From the NCBI GenBank assembly GCA_027924585.1, contig BSBM01000261.1:977501-1041500 (forward strand): DNA of 64,000 bases, read 5' to 3'. The position numbers and the translations under genes were made by a program. A model generated the notes under the pieces. That model did not search any database. It was not told where the DNA came from and saw only the letters and a list, made by a program, of their open reading frames with translations. Within the stretch, counting starts at the first letter, position 1. The number at the start of each line of letters is the position of its first letter. Shown here piece after piece: positions 1 through 11,240 of the stretch. This stretch comes from Larix kaempferi (taxonomy: Eukaryota > Streptophyta > Pinopsida > Pinales > Pinaceae).

Positions 1-330
1 CATAGAAGGAATTTCCCCTGACCATGTCGAAAAAGCTCGACAATTACATCACGACCATGGAAGGACTTTCCTCTGACCATGTCGGAAAAGCCCCGACAAT
101 TACATCACGACCATGGAAGGACTTTCCTCTGACCATGTCGGAAAAGCCACACCCAGCCCTTACATCTCACCATGGAAGGAATTTCCTCTAACCATGTGAG
201 AATGGCCTAGCCCTTACATCTTACCATGAGAGGAATTTCCTACCACCATGTAATAATGGCCCCATCCCTTACATCTACACCATAGGAGGACTTTCCTACC
301 ACTATGTGAGAATGGCTCCTGTGCATTTGT
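1..330. repeat. ~56-bp tandem repeat, about 5.7 units, beyond copia-1 pol
   Basis: Units begin at 1, 56, 112, 171, 225 and 281, each opening with a CATGGAAGGA-like motif followed by TTTCCTCTGACCATG and ending near TTACATC. Unit length is 54-59 bp and later units are more diverged. In copia-1 orientation (minus) the array lies just past the end of pol, where a 3' untranslated region is expected before the PPT and 3' LTR. No coding is evident. Confidence 0.85.
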
Positions 331-343
331 GTCTCCAGACTCA

Positions 344-3300
344 TCACTTCCCCTTGGAAGGAATCTCGATCTGAAGTACACCAAGTCTCTCTCTAAAGTA
401 CTCAAACTTCACTCTGGCCAGCGGCTTATTCAACACATTGGCTATCTGCTCATCCGTTGCAACATACAGGAGCTTCACTGCTCCTCTCTGCACCATATCC
501 ATGATACAGTGATATTTGATCTCAATGTGCTTCGACCTATCATGGAACAATGGGTTCTCAGACAACTTCACACAACTATGGTTGTCACAGAAGATACAAG
601 TAGCATCCAACAGGAGATCAAATAACTTAGACAATAGCTTCCTAATCCATACTGCCTCACAACTAGCCGAACAAGATGCAACATACTCTGCTTCGGCTGT
701 ACTCAGTGCCACACAGAACTGCTTCCTTCTAAACCAAGAGATCATACCGGATCCCATACTGAAGCAGCACCTCGAAGTACTCTTCCGATCAATGGCACTG
801 CCTGCCCAATCTGAATCAACATAACCCTCTAGGTTAAACTTTTGATTCGCATCATACTTGAGCCCATAATCAATTGTACCCTTCAGGTACCTCAGAATAT
901 GCTTTACAGCTACCAGGTGAACACTTCTTGGATCTGTGAGGAACTGGCTCAATGTGTTCACAGCAAAGCAAATATTTTGTCTCATGTTCGTCAGGTACAT
1001 CAAAGACTCAATCATCTGACGATACACCGTGACATCAACCAGCTTATATGAGGCATCACACAGAAGCTTCAGGTTCGATGCCATAGGTGTGGCCATGGCC
1101 TTGCAATCCATCATCCCGAACCTCTTCAGGATCTCTACTGCATACTTCCCTTGTCCAAGGAAGATTCCATCTGCACTCTGCCACACCTCCATACCTAGAA
1201 AGCAGTGCATCATTCCCAATTCCTTCATCTCGAACTCGGCATCAAGCTTCCTCTTTGTGTCGGCAATCAATCTATCCTCACCTATAACAAACAGGTCATC
1301 CACATACAATAGTAGTATCACTGGATTGCCTTCCTCAACCTTGTAGTAAAGGTTGGAATCTGCTTTACACTTGGTAAATCCCAAGTTGGATAGAAAGCTG
1401 TCTATCCTACCATACCAAGTCCTCGGAGCTTGCTTCAAGCCATACAAGGCTTTCTTCAATCTGCACACATATGAATTCCTGTCATGTGTCTCAAAACCAA
1501 GTGTTTGCTCCGCATACACTTCCTCTTTGACTACACCATTCAAGAAAGTTGTCTTGACATCCATCTGGTGTATCTTCCATTTCATCACTATAGCTAGAGC
1601 AAGTACTGTTCTGATGGAAGTGTATCTGGGTACAGGAGCAAAAGTCTCTTCATAATCTATCCCCTCTTTCTGGGAGAATCCATGAGCTACAAACCTCGCC
1701 TTGAATTTCTTTATGCTACCATCTGCAGCATGCTTTATCTTATAGATCCACTTGGAAGTCACCACAGACTTCCCTTCAGGTCTTGGGACCACATCCCAAA
1801 CGTCATTCTTCATGATCGACTGGTATTCCTCGACCATGGCATCCTTCCATTCTTTCTTTTCCACTGCTTCTTCATAACTAGAAGGTTCCTTGTTCATAAT
1901 ATCACAGAGTAAGGCAACATAGCTGGTATGTGACCTAGTCCTTTTTCTTTCTCTATGTTCCTCCTCTGGAATACCATACCTTTCTGCATCTTGTATGAGC
2001 TCTCTAGCCCATGCTGGTTTCCTCTTGTGAGAGTTCTTCTCACAGGGTGGATCTATAGGTCTTTGTGGATCTTCTATTTCATGGTCTTCTTCTGGAATAA
2101 CTTCATTCATGGTGGTGTCTTATGTTCTATATATTCCTGGTTCTTCATTGTCTTCAGCAGGTGTCTTCCTTGATTTGATGAATGCTGAATCTTCATCAAA
2201 AGTTACATCCCTGCTGATATCAATTTTCTTGAACCCTGGAAAGTAGATTCTGTAAGCCTTCGAGCTTTCGTTGTAACCCACAAAGATGCCCTTCTTTCCT
2301 GAAGGATCTAACTTTGTCCTCTTTTCTTTTGTAATGTGTGTGTACACTGGATAGTGAAATATTCTGAGATGGCTCACTTCTGGCTTCTTCCCAGTGAACA
2401 CTTCTTCTGGTGTTTTGTTGTCAAGTATCTTATGAGGTGTTTTGTTTTGCACATATACATTTTTCCTTGCTGCTTCTTCCCATAGGTGCATAGGTAGATC
2501 TTGGTCATGACGCATTGCCTTAGCTGCTTCCATCATAGTTCTATTCTTTCTTTCTACAACCCCATTTTTTGTGGATTGTAAGGAGTAGTCAACTCCCTCT
2601 TAATCCCTGAATCACTGCAAAGCTTCTTGAAGTATCCTGAAGTAAATTCTCCGCCATTGTCGGATCTAAAGATATTGATCTTATTATTAGTTTGATTTTC
2701 TATCAAGGCTTTGAATTCCTTGAACTTATCAAACTCTTCATCTTTATTCTTCAAGAATTAAACCCAAGTCTTCCTAGATAAATCATCAATGAAGGAAACA
2801 TAATATACATACCCAATCAGAGAGCTGGAAGACATTGGACCGCATACATCAGAGTGGATAATCTCCAATATTCCTTTTGATTTGCTTTCACTGCTTGGAA
2901 ATGTCTTCTTTGTATTCTTTCCTTTTGCACATCCTTTGCAAATACCTTCATGCTTTGACTGGATTTCAAGAAGACCCTCTACTGCTTTTCTTTCTATTGG
3001 AAGTGCTCTATAGTGCACATGAGCAAGCCTCCTATGCCAAAGTTCACTTGGCTCCATGGATTCATGTACCATGGCATGTTCAGGTTGCCCCTTCAATTTG
3101 TATAATCCTCCCTCTTGCTCTCCAATCACCACTGCATCATCAATGGTTTTACCTTTTGGCCACATGAGTACTTGGCCATCTACAAATTCAACTCTTATCC
3201 CCTTTGCATCCAAAGCACATATGGAGAGAAGATTTTTCTTGAGACCTAGAACATAAAGTACCTCTTTCATCTTCATAGTTTTTCCAAAGTCTAGCTTATA

Positions 3301-3684
3301 GGAGGCTTCACCACTCCCTTTTATTGGATACTGGTAGTCATCCCCAAGTTTCACCTTATGGGGTGACTCATATTTAGATAGTTTCACAAAGGATCCCTTG
3401 AATCCTGTCATATGTTTGGAAGCCCCACTATCTATAAGCCAATCATTGTTTCCATGAGCAATAGTACCAGTGAGGGCAGAAATCAAGACATACTCTTCAT
3501 CACTTGAAGAATCTTCACTTTCTTCCCTAGCCCTCTTCCTGGGAGGTTCATCATCCTCTGCAGTGTGAGCATGATGTCTTCTTTTGTTGCTCTTTTTCTT
3601 GTGAGAGCCATATTTATTATTTCTGGGACAATCCATGGAATAGTGTCCCTTCTCATCACATGTATAACATCGAACATAGGACAT
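344..3684 (-). pseudogene. pol: copia-1 pol: zinc knuckle, protease, integrase, RT, RNase H (broken)
   Basis: Visible in order are a CCHC zinc knuckle (CYTCDEKGHYSMDC), aspartic protease (DWLIDSGASKHM), pre-integrase HHCC (LWHRRLAH, then CKGC), integrase core (HSDVCGP and RSDNGGEF), RT with the catalytic YVDD motif (LLLYVDDLFVIG), and RNase H (YVDSDWAGS, STAEAEYVA). Reading is interrupted by an in-frame stop at 2755-2757, a one-base frameshift in an A-rich run near 2560-2580 beside the expected integrase Glu, and another stop at 2117-2119. The RT-RNase H part (2110-344) is one open stretch of 588 codons. The product would be a cytoplasmic VLP polyprotein, but this copy cannot make it. Confidence 0.93.
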
Positions 3685-3689
3685 GTTTC

Positions 3690-4372
3690 TTCAAGGTTTG
3701 AGGTTACCCCTCTAATTCTGATGGTGGTGCCTTTCTTTCTTACTATGATGATGCCCTTTCTTTTCATCATGCTCATTGGAGTGTGTTGTGAGGGCTTGAT
3801 CCTCATTCCCCATCTTCTCTTCTAGAGCTATAATCCGAGCTTCTTCCTATGAGCATTCTTCCCACAACCTACTGAATGTGATAAGTTTCTTTCTAGCACA
3901 AATTCCTTGGATGAAGGAAGGCCATTAAGAGTGGTCATCACCACTTCTCAATTCTCCATATATTCTCCCACAACTTCAAGTTTTTCTTTTATCTGGGAGA
4001 CACTTGAAAAGTAAGACTGCATGGTCTCCGCATTCTAGATCTTGACATTCTTTAGTTGATTCCTCAAGGTCATCTTTCGATTTATGTTCTTCCCTTCAAA
4101 TAGCTTGGTCAAGGAATCAAACATCTCCTTAGGTGTCTTCAGAGATGACACCTGTGGTATGAGATCGTCTTTGATAGAATCAACAATGATTCTCTTAGCT
4201 TTGACCAAGTTCCTTTTGTGTAAGGCCTTATCCTCATCTCCCTCTGGAACTGGAACCTCCTCACTTATGTAGGTCTCCAATTCATTCTTCCAGGATTAAC
4301 CCAATCCTATACTTCTACTCTCGGAAGTTATCAGCTCCTTCAAGCTTATCCTCAAGCTTGGTGTGGTGAGAC
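3690..4372 (-). pseudogene. gag: copia-1 gag remnant
   Basis: A start codon at about 4372 opens a short copia-type Gag N-terminus (MSHHTKLEDKLEGADNF), stopped soon after by a TAG where a Trp codon is likely. A gag-like helical segment follows at 4280-4035 (KEMFDSLTKLFEGKN). Lys/His-rich coding at 3806-3483 lies in shifted frames before the zinc knuckle. Gag would form the capsid; here it is split by several stops and frame changes. Confidence 0.75.
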
Positions 4373-4940
4373 ATATTTAATGAGAAAATCAAATGGAAAT
4401 AAAAGATTTAGTTCTTACCACTTGATTTGCTAAAAACTGGATCTAGAGTTGGATTAGGGTTTGTCAGAGAAACCCTAAAAATTCAAACTGTGAATTTCAA
4501 ACTTCTAAAAGGATAGAAAGATGTGCCTTGCTGAGCTGGTCAAGCTAGTATACTCTGATTTTGAAATCTGCAAACTTTGACCCCTCAAAATTGACTTTTG
4601 AAACTTTCAGATCTATTGGACAGGATCCCGAACTAGGGTTTGATAAAGCCCACTCTTCTGCCCAACCAAAAAGATCGATCCAAGGCTTAGAAGTTCGATT
4701 TTTCTGAGGAGCATCCAACCATGGACTTAGATTCCAAAAATTCCAACTTTCTCTGAAACCCTAATTTCCCGCAGTAGAGATTAGGTCAAAACTGAAAATG
4801 CTCATAATTGAATTCTGTTTCGACAGAAAGATGCCCCCTTGATAGGAGAGTCAATCTAGCCTCCTATATTTGAAGATCTATGGAGAGAAACCCAAAAATC
4901 AAGAAGCCCAGCTTCCGCAGCTGTAGAGTGTCTTCTTCTC
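4373..4940 (-). other. copia-1 5' leader between PBS and gag
   Basis: About 570 bp with no sustained ORF, containing short motifs such as AACCCTAA/TTAGGGTTT (for example near 4445-4480 and 4755-4765). It sits where the untranslated leader of a copia genomic RNA is expected. I see no further structure. Confidence 0.6.
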
Positions 4941-4958
4941 AGGTTAGCTCTGATACCA
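4941..4958 (-). other. copia-1 primer-binding site (initiator tRNA-Met type)
   Basis: Read on the minus strand this is TGGTATCAGAGCTAACCT. TGGTATCAGAGC is the usual plant copia PBS complementary to the 3' end of initiator tRNA-Met. It directly abuts the CA end of the 5' LTR. Confidence 0.92.
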
Positions 4959-5508
4959 TGTTCGATTTTGAGCATTAATTCAAAATGATCTAGGATCTTA
5001 GCTGGGAGAATAACAAGCACATCATATCAATCATAAGAGACAAGCACAAGAGACAATAGACATAGAGTTTCCTCGGGGAAAACCAAGAAGGTTAAAAACC
5101 CCGCAACTTCCTCAGAGATAGAAAGAGCAATGATACAAAACCCAAGTACAAGAGATAGTCTCCTTAGCAGCTTCTCCTCCTCCACTAGTGTGCATCACTC
5201 AAGTGAGAGATAGATGAGTAAGTGAATGATCAAATAGAGTGACACCCTCACTCTATTTATACACTGACTTGACTTGCCTAATAACCTAACAGGGCCGACT
5301 TATCTATGAGAGCCTCATAACCCATGGTAACTCAACTTAGGGCCGACCCCACACATGGTGGTCTAATAACCCATCATATATAAGTTACGACACTTGCGAC
5401 ACTTGTAAATACAAATGACGACACTTCCGTACAGAGGAATAATAACCTCTCTGTAGGGATACAATATACATATATGAAATACATTCTAAAGTTACATATA
5501 CATCAACA
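4959..5508 (-). repeat. copia-1 5' LTR (550 bp)
   Basis: Bounded on the plus strand by TGTTCG at 4959 and CAACA at 5508; on the minus strand it starts TGTTGATG and ends GAACA, giving TG...CA termini. The inner edge is fixed by the adjoining PBS. The outer edge abuts the GAT array at 5509. Outer edge inferred from the TG/CA rule because the partner LTR is not in the window. Confidence 0.8.
5254..5261 (-). promoter_or_regulatory. putative TATA box of copia-1 LTR
   Basis: The minus strand reads TATAAATA near the LTR middle, about 250 bp from its 5' end, where the U3 promoter is expected. Position and match only. Confidence 0.5.
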
Positions 5509-5692
5509 GATGATTATGATGATGATGATGATGATGATGATCATGAAGATGATCATGATGATGGCGGTGGTGATGAAGATGATGATGATGATGGTGGTGG
5601 TGATGAAGATGATGATCATGATGATCGTGATGATGAAGATGATCATGATGACGATGATGAAGATGTTGATTAGGAAGAGAGAGATGACGAAT

Positions 5693-5724
<32 letters not shown>

Positions 5725-5848
5725 GATGAAGATGTTGAAGATGATAATGATGAAGTTGATGATGATGATGATTGTGGTGGTGATGAATACAACAATGCTG
5801 ATGCTGATGATGAGGATGAGGATGAGGATGATGAGGAGGATGATGAGG

Positions 5849-5885
<37 letters not shown>

Positions 5886-6151
5886 CTAGGATGATGATGA
5901 TGATGACGAAAATGATGATGATGATGAGGAGGAGGATGATTATGATGAGGAGGAGGAGGATGAGGATGAGGGTGAGGATAATGAGGATGATGATGATGAT
6001 GAAGATGTTGATGATGTTGATGATGATGATGATGAAGATGATGATGATGGTGGTGGTGGTGATGAAGATGATGATCATGATGAAGATGATGATGATGGCG
6101 ATGATGATTACGATGATGGAGATGTTGATTAGGAAGAGGGAGATGACGATT

Positions 6152-6186
<35 letters not shown>

Positions 6187-6431
6187 GATGAAGATGATGA
6201 TGGTGGTGGTGGTGGTGGTGGTGATGATGACGACAACGATGATGATGATGATGAGGAGGATGATGATGATGATGATGATGACGAAAATGATGATGATGAG
6301 GATGATGATGAGGAGGATGATGAGGAGGATGAGGATGAGGATGAGGGTGAGGATGATGAGGATGATGATCATGATGACCATGATGATGATGATGAAGATG
6401 TTGATGATGATGATGATGATGATGAAGATGT
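5509..6431. repeat. GAT/ATG trinucleotide array 1 (about 920 bp, imperfect)
   Basis: Almost entirely GAT triplets with GAA, GAG, GGT and GTT interruptions. Larger blocks recur, such as GGTGGTGGTGATGAAGAT and the GTTGATTAGGAAGAGAGAG / GTTGATTAGGAAGAGGGAG pair (about 5664 and 6123), suggesting higher-order duplication. Long ORFs exist in several frames on both strands but are low-complexity by-products. Confidence 0.95.
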
Positions 6432-6548
6432 GATGACAATATATTTACCTTGATATTCACTAAATTCTCCTGAGCTTGGCCAACATTATAATAGAATGGT
6501 TATGAGGATGATGATGATGACTAGGATGATGATGATGATGACGAAAAC

Positions 6549-6584
<36 letters not shown>

Positions 6585-6733
6585 GATGATGATGATGGTG
6601 ATGCTGATGCTGATGATGTTGATGAAGATGATGATGATGATGATGATGAAGATGTGATGACAAGATCCTTACCTTGGTCTTCACTAAATTCTTCTGAGCT
6701 TGGCCAACATTACAATAGAATGGTTATGATTGA
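6424..6733. repeat. GAT array 2 within a ~226-bp segmental duplication
   Basis: A non-repeat tag beginning GATGTGATGACAA and containing CTTGGCCAACATTA and AGAATGGTTATGA occurs at about 6429-6505 and again at about 6651-6733. Each copy directly follows a GAT tract. The unit (array plus flank) was therefore duplicated in tandem with a spacing of about 226 bp. Confidence 0.85.
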
Positions 6734-7009
6734 TTATTCACTCCTATAAAGAATGCATTTTATAGAACTACCAAAATGCTCAGTTAGGATCTTCCTCTTT
6801 TAAGATACCGGACTAGGTCCATAAGTATTGATTCTTCATGTGCACAGGGCCCAAAAAGTTGTATTTTGTTTTTGAATACTTCCTCAAATCATATTGAATT
6901 GTCATATTAGTCCTTGGAATGGGTGTTAGGTGCAATCCTTAATTTTTCACTCAACTGGCTGCTCCCCCTATCATGTAGACGTCTTCATTTACTGATCTCC
7001 CCCTAAAAT

Positions 7010-7509
7010 TGTGATGATGAAGATGATGATGATGATGACGAATATGATGATGGTGATGAATATGATGATGATGATAATGAAAATGATGATGGTGATGAAT
7101 ATGATGATGATGATAATGAAAATGATGATGATGAAGATGATGATCATGATAATGGAGATGATGATGAATTGGATTATGATGATGATGATGAATATGATGA
7201 TGAAGATGATGATGCTTATGATGATGTTGATGAATATGATGATGATGATAAAGATGATGATGATGATAATGAAGATGTTGATGATGAAGATGATGATTAT
7301 GATGATGATGATGATGATAAGGAAGATGGTGATGATGAAGAAGATCATGATGACGATGATGATGATGATGATGATGATGATTATGAAGATGATGATGATG
7401 ATGATGGTGATGAAGACGATGAAGACGATGGTGATGACGACGACAATGATGATGATGATTATAATGATGATGATCATCATCATCATGACCATCATCATCA
7501 TCATCATAT
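7010..7509. repeat. GAT array 3, switching to ATC orientation at its end
   Basis: About 460 bp of GAT/GAA triplets, then at about 7473 the same strand becomes CATCATCATCATGACCATCA up to 7508. The junction is an inverted repeat of the microsatellite and could fold as a hairpin. A poly-Asp/Glu reading of one frame (7169-7519) is an artefact of the repeat. Confidence 0.9.
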
Positions 7510-10271
7510 TCGTCCTTGAAGGGACTTATGTATAGGATCTCACTATAAGCAATGCATCCAATACAAATTATGACAAAATCCTAGTTAAATTAAATTACAT
7601 TAAATTAAAAACATAGAGTTATTTAACTAAAATTAATTTAAAATGCAACAAACTATAAAACCCAAAATAAACTAAACAAAAAATAAATATGCAAATAAAA
7701 AAACAAAACAAAATACAAAATAAAAAATATGCAAATAAAAAAACAAAAAAACATAGAAGGAAAAGACTCCTGCGCACTAGCTCATTGGTAGCTTCCGGAG
7801 CAAAAAAACAAAGAACAAGTTCACTCCCACGCACTAGTTCATTAGCAGCATCTAGAGCACTGGTAATTTGATGAGCAGAGAAGTGGTAAATCAAGGAGCA
7901 AGGTATACCAGTACAGAGGATACTGATGCTCCCAGGGGAGGAAATACTGCTGCAGTCCAAAGGATAACAAAGGGCCCAATGAATTTGGTAATCTCATTAA
8001 CCCTAGCAGTGTAGGAATTTGGGAAAAATACCACGGTTTTGACTGTTTCCACACTAAATACAGACGTTTCACTGTTTACTTCGTTTTTTCTGAGGGTTTA
8101 TATGAAACATAGTCCGTATTTGAGGGGAAAAATGACCCATGACGGGAATATTTCCCGTTAAATGCCAGCCCTGAACCCATACATCGCCTGTTTGATAAAG
8201 AACATGCCTGAACCCTACCATCATGACCAAACAAATTCAGGATTTTTGTGTTGCAGAACACTTTAACAATGGTAAGAAAATGGTCTTGAGTAGTGTAATA
8301 TGATTCTAGTTTGTGATAAGATGATTCATGATCCAACATCACCCTATCCGCGTCCATGTGCAAAACCTCTCAAAACTACCTAAAATTGGTCTAAATTTGG
8401 TGGCATTTCACCATGTTATACTATTTTAAAAAAATCAAGCATGGAGGGAGGGAAAAATTCGCCAATTTTTGTGAGTTTTATTGCATGGAGAGAGGGGAAA
8501 GGATGTCTAGAATCCTCCCCCTCCACCAAGGTTGATTCTTATCATTTAAACCCTCTCCCCATAACTAAAATCACTAACAAAATGTTCAAAATTTGTCCAA
8601 ATCCTTTACAATTTCAAACATGCATGGTAGGGAGTGGGAGTCATACTCAATGCTATTCCACCACATTTCATGCTTGAAATTTAAAAAACAAATGGTGTGT
8701 TTTTTGCAAAATTGACCAAATCTAGCCCAATTTTGGACAATTTTGTGCATGGGCCCACTTTCCCTCCATGTATTAAATTGCATGAAATTTGGAAGAAATG
8801 GGGAAAAGATGGCCAAATTTGGTGTAAGTTAAAGCGTTCTAAGCTATTCTAAGGTTCCATATTATAGGGGTTTCTAACTGTTTAACATTGTATACCAAGA
8901 AAGCATACTGACCCCCCAACCAATCAACCAATATGTTATTGGAAGACACCACTTTCATGTGGTTGTCTCCGCTGGTATAAGGGTGCAAACACAAAAATGG
9001 GTAATACATTTGCTTGTTGACGATTAAATTTGTAAAGTTTTTTGTTCATTCAACTTCAAGCAATCAAAACTCATATCTACATTGAGAATTTCACTTTGAA
9101 GCAAAAAGAAGTTTTGTAGAGAATTATGTTACTCCATACTCATTTTTCTTTTATGGACATGATATAAATTTCATGTGTATTAACTGCATGCACCTAAAGT
9201 TTTTGGAAAGGATAATGAGTGAGTAATACACATGACCACCTAGTTTTTAGATATAATTATTCATTTTAGGGGAAAATATGTGTTATATTTTGGGATTACT
9301 CCAAAAGTATTCTCACCTCAGTAGACGAGCAATAGGTCTCCTAGCCCCTTGTGATGCTTCATGGTCATATCAATGTCTCGGTTTTGGTGGATGCTTGGCC
9401 TTGGTTAGTGTGTTGACATGGTACCTTTAGGAGATTGTTACCTAATAGACATGTTGATAAACTCATTGGGTGCACACAATGGGGGAGTCGATTTCTTGAT
9501 TAATGGATGTACTTACCTAGGAGGACGAGCATTGGGCACTTAACCCTTAGAGCTTGGGACCTACACACCTTGCAGGTTGGACACTTAATTTGATGATGCT
9601 TGGGTTGAAGAGGATACTTGATGGAGGTTGGTGATGGAACCAAGGACCTATGTTGAGGAGGAGAGTTGGAAATTTATGACCACATTGTCATACAATAGAG
9701 TACCATTGTGCACATGTAGCACATATTTAGAGGAGTACCTTGCATGAGGAAACTTGCATATGAAACCACTATGGAAGAGGGAGTGTTAGACTAATGTCGC
9801 CGAGTTTCGGTGGGAAATCCATGAATGAAGCAATATGACCACTACCCGTTCCAAATTGAATCCCCAACATGATCTATATGAGGGGGAACCCCATACCTCT
9901 TTGCATACATTAAATAGTCTTTATGCTCCTCAAAACCCTCAAATTGATTGTTTATCTCAAACATTGCAAGGCCATAGTCTTAATTGATAGAAGTAGCATT
10001 TATAATTTTATTCATTTTCAAGTGGCCCAGGAAACACACTTCTATATCCATGTTGTGAACAAATTCCAAATCAAATCAAATCGTGACTTATACTTAAAAA
10101 TAATTCAAATATAAATAACTCTAAAAGAAATTACACCTTTGAGAGAAAAGTAGCTTTTAATAAAGTTTTTGGGAAGAAATAACTTTTGATATTAAAACAT
10201 TACAAGTAAATATATTTGCACACTAAATTATATCTTCTTGGTAACTTATATTCTTGTTTTATCGAGTGTAG
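7510..10271. other. AT-rich non-coding DNA, small local repeats
   Basis: No convincing gene. At 7619-7760 the plus strand is A-rich, with ATATGCAAATAAAAAAACAA occurring twice. At about 7766-7861 a ~38-bp element (GCACTAGCTCATTGGTAGC / GCACTAGTTCATTAGCAGC) is present twice. At 8390-8830 motifs such as CCAAATTTGGTG and CATGGAGGGA recur in both orientations, weakly suggesting a decayed MITE. The remainder shows nothing I can name. Confidence 0.6.
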
Positions 10272-11024
10272 GTACCACCAAATAGGTATCTATCAGATCT
10301 ATCTTCCTCGAGTGATGATGAAGATATACTCAGAGAGGTTGAAAGTGAGACGTGTTGTACTAGATCTGAAAAGATAAGGAAAATATTTCGTATATGCATG
10401 CAATATTTTATTTCCAATGCAGGGTCATGTAATTATGATGCTGAGAGCATAGGTGGCATTGAGTTCCCCTTGAGGTATAGACATCTAGGGCAAAGATGGG
10501 TACCTAATAAGCTACCTCAAGTGGACACAAATTTCTTCATCAATGGGAGGATGTATCACATTGCTCCTTCGTCCTTACATGGATTGGGGCTATTTTCCAT
10601 GGATGGCATAAAGGTCGGCTATGGCACTGTAACTGAATTGTTGGAGTATGTCAAAACATTATACAAATACAATAACTGGTGGATCTTGGTCCAATATACT
10701 CGAAGTATGCGGAGATATGGAGTTGCCGCAAATTATATACAACTAGAAGAAAATAATAAAAACAAAGGGGCGACTATGTATATTGATGGGAGACCAAAAG
10801 CGTCTGGAAACGTTGTTGACTTTATAAATAGTACACAACCAGTGACAGCAACTAAGCAACCGAATTGCGAATTTGAGGGACGCGAAGAATATCGTATATT
10901 TGTATGTGCAACAAAAACAATACTTCCAGGTGAAGAGTTGTTGATCGATTACAACTTAAATCGAATAGATGTGGCTTCCACGGTCCAGGGTAACCGTGGA
11001 AGGTCACATGCTATGCCTCATTAG
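10272..11024 (+). pseudogene. SET-domain exon
   Basis: Open from the acceptor AG at 10270-10271; the first Met is at 10398, but 42 codons upstream of it are also open. Counting from that Met, residues 62-68 hold the SET N-terminal GxG motif (GLGLFS), residues 137-157 the GNVVDFINST...PNCEF block matching the usual GNxxRFINHSCxPN, and residues 175-186 ILPGEELLIDYN matching the GEEL-DY block. The NHS histidine is replaced (INST), and no pre-SET or post-SET cysteine clusters are visible, so methyltransferase activity would be doubtful. The last codon is TAG exactly where sister exons have CAG before the donor. Confidence 0.8.
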
Positions 11025-11240
11025 GTAAATGCTAAATATAGTAACTAAGCATGACTACAATAACTAAATGTTTTGATTTTTTCTGTTAACATTCGATTTC
11101 CACTGTTGACATTCGCTTTTTTCGTGCTTATTATGAATATTTCCATGTGATAACATGCTTATTACACTGTTATGCTTATCTCATTTTTGTTTACGTTACA
11201 ATTATTGACTCAAATTTTATTGATTGATTTATTTTGTCAG

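Larger units (their letters stand above)
1..5508 (-). mobile_element. copia-1: Ty1-copia LTR retrotransposon, 3' end outside the window
   Basis: On the minus strand the order is 5' LTR (5508-4959), tRNA-Met-type PBS (4958-4941), decayed gag (about 4372-3690), then protease, integrase, RT and RNase H (3684-344), and a tandem-repeat tail. Integrase preceding RT is diagnostic of Ty1-copia. No second LTR copy is present, so the 3' LTR is presumed to lie left of base 1. Several stops and a frameshift make the copy non-autonomous. The TSD cannot be tested here. Confidence 0.9.

Noticed and set aside
1-330. Possible CRISPR array
   Set aside because: Units are direct tandem repeats without unique spacers, and the host is a plant.
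1-344. 3' LTR of copia-1
   Set aside because: No similarity to the 5' LTR start TGTTGATG; the region is a tandem repeat, so the true LTR lies outside the window.
5474-6460. Long ORFs (over 290 codons) on both strands rich in Met/Ile, His or Asp
   Set aside because: They are translations of the GAT trinucleotide array in different frames; composition is repeat-driven with no domain.
7011-7535. Acidic poly-Asp and Met-rich ORFs
   Set aside because: Same reason: low-complexity readout of the third GAT array.
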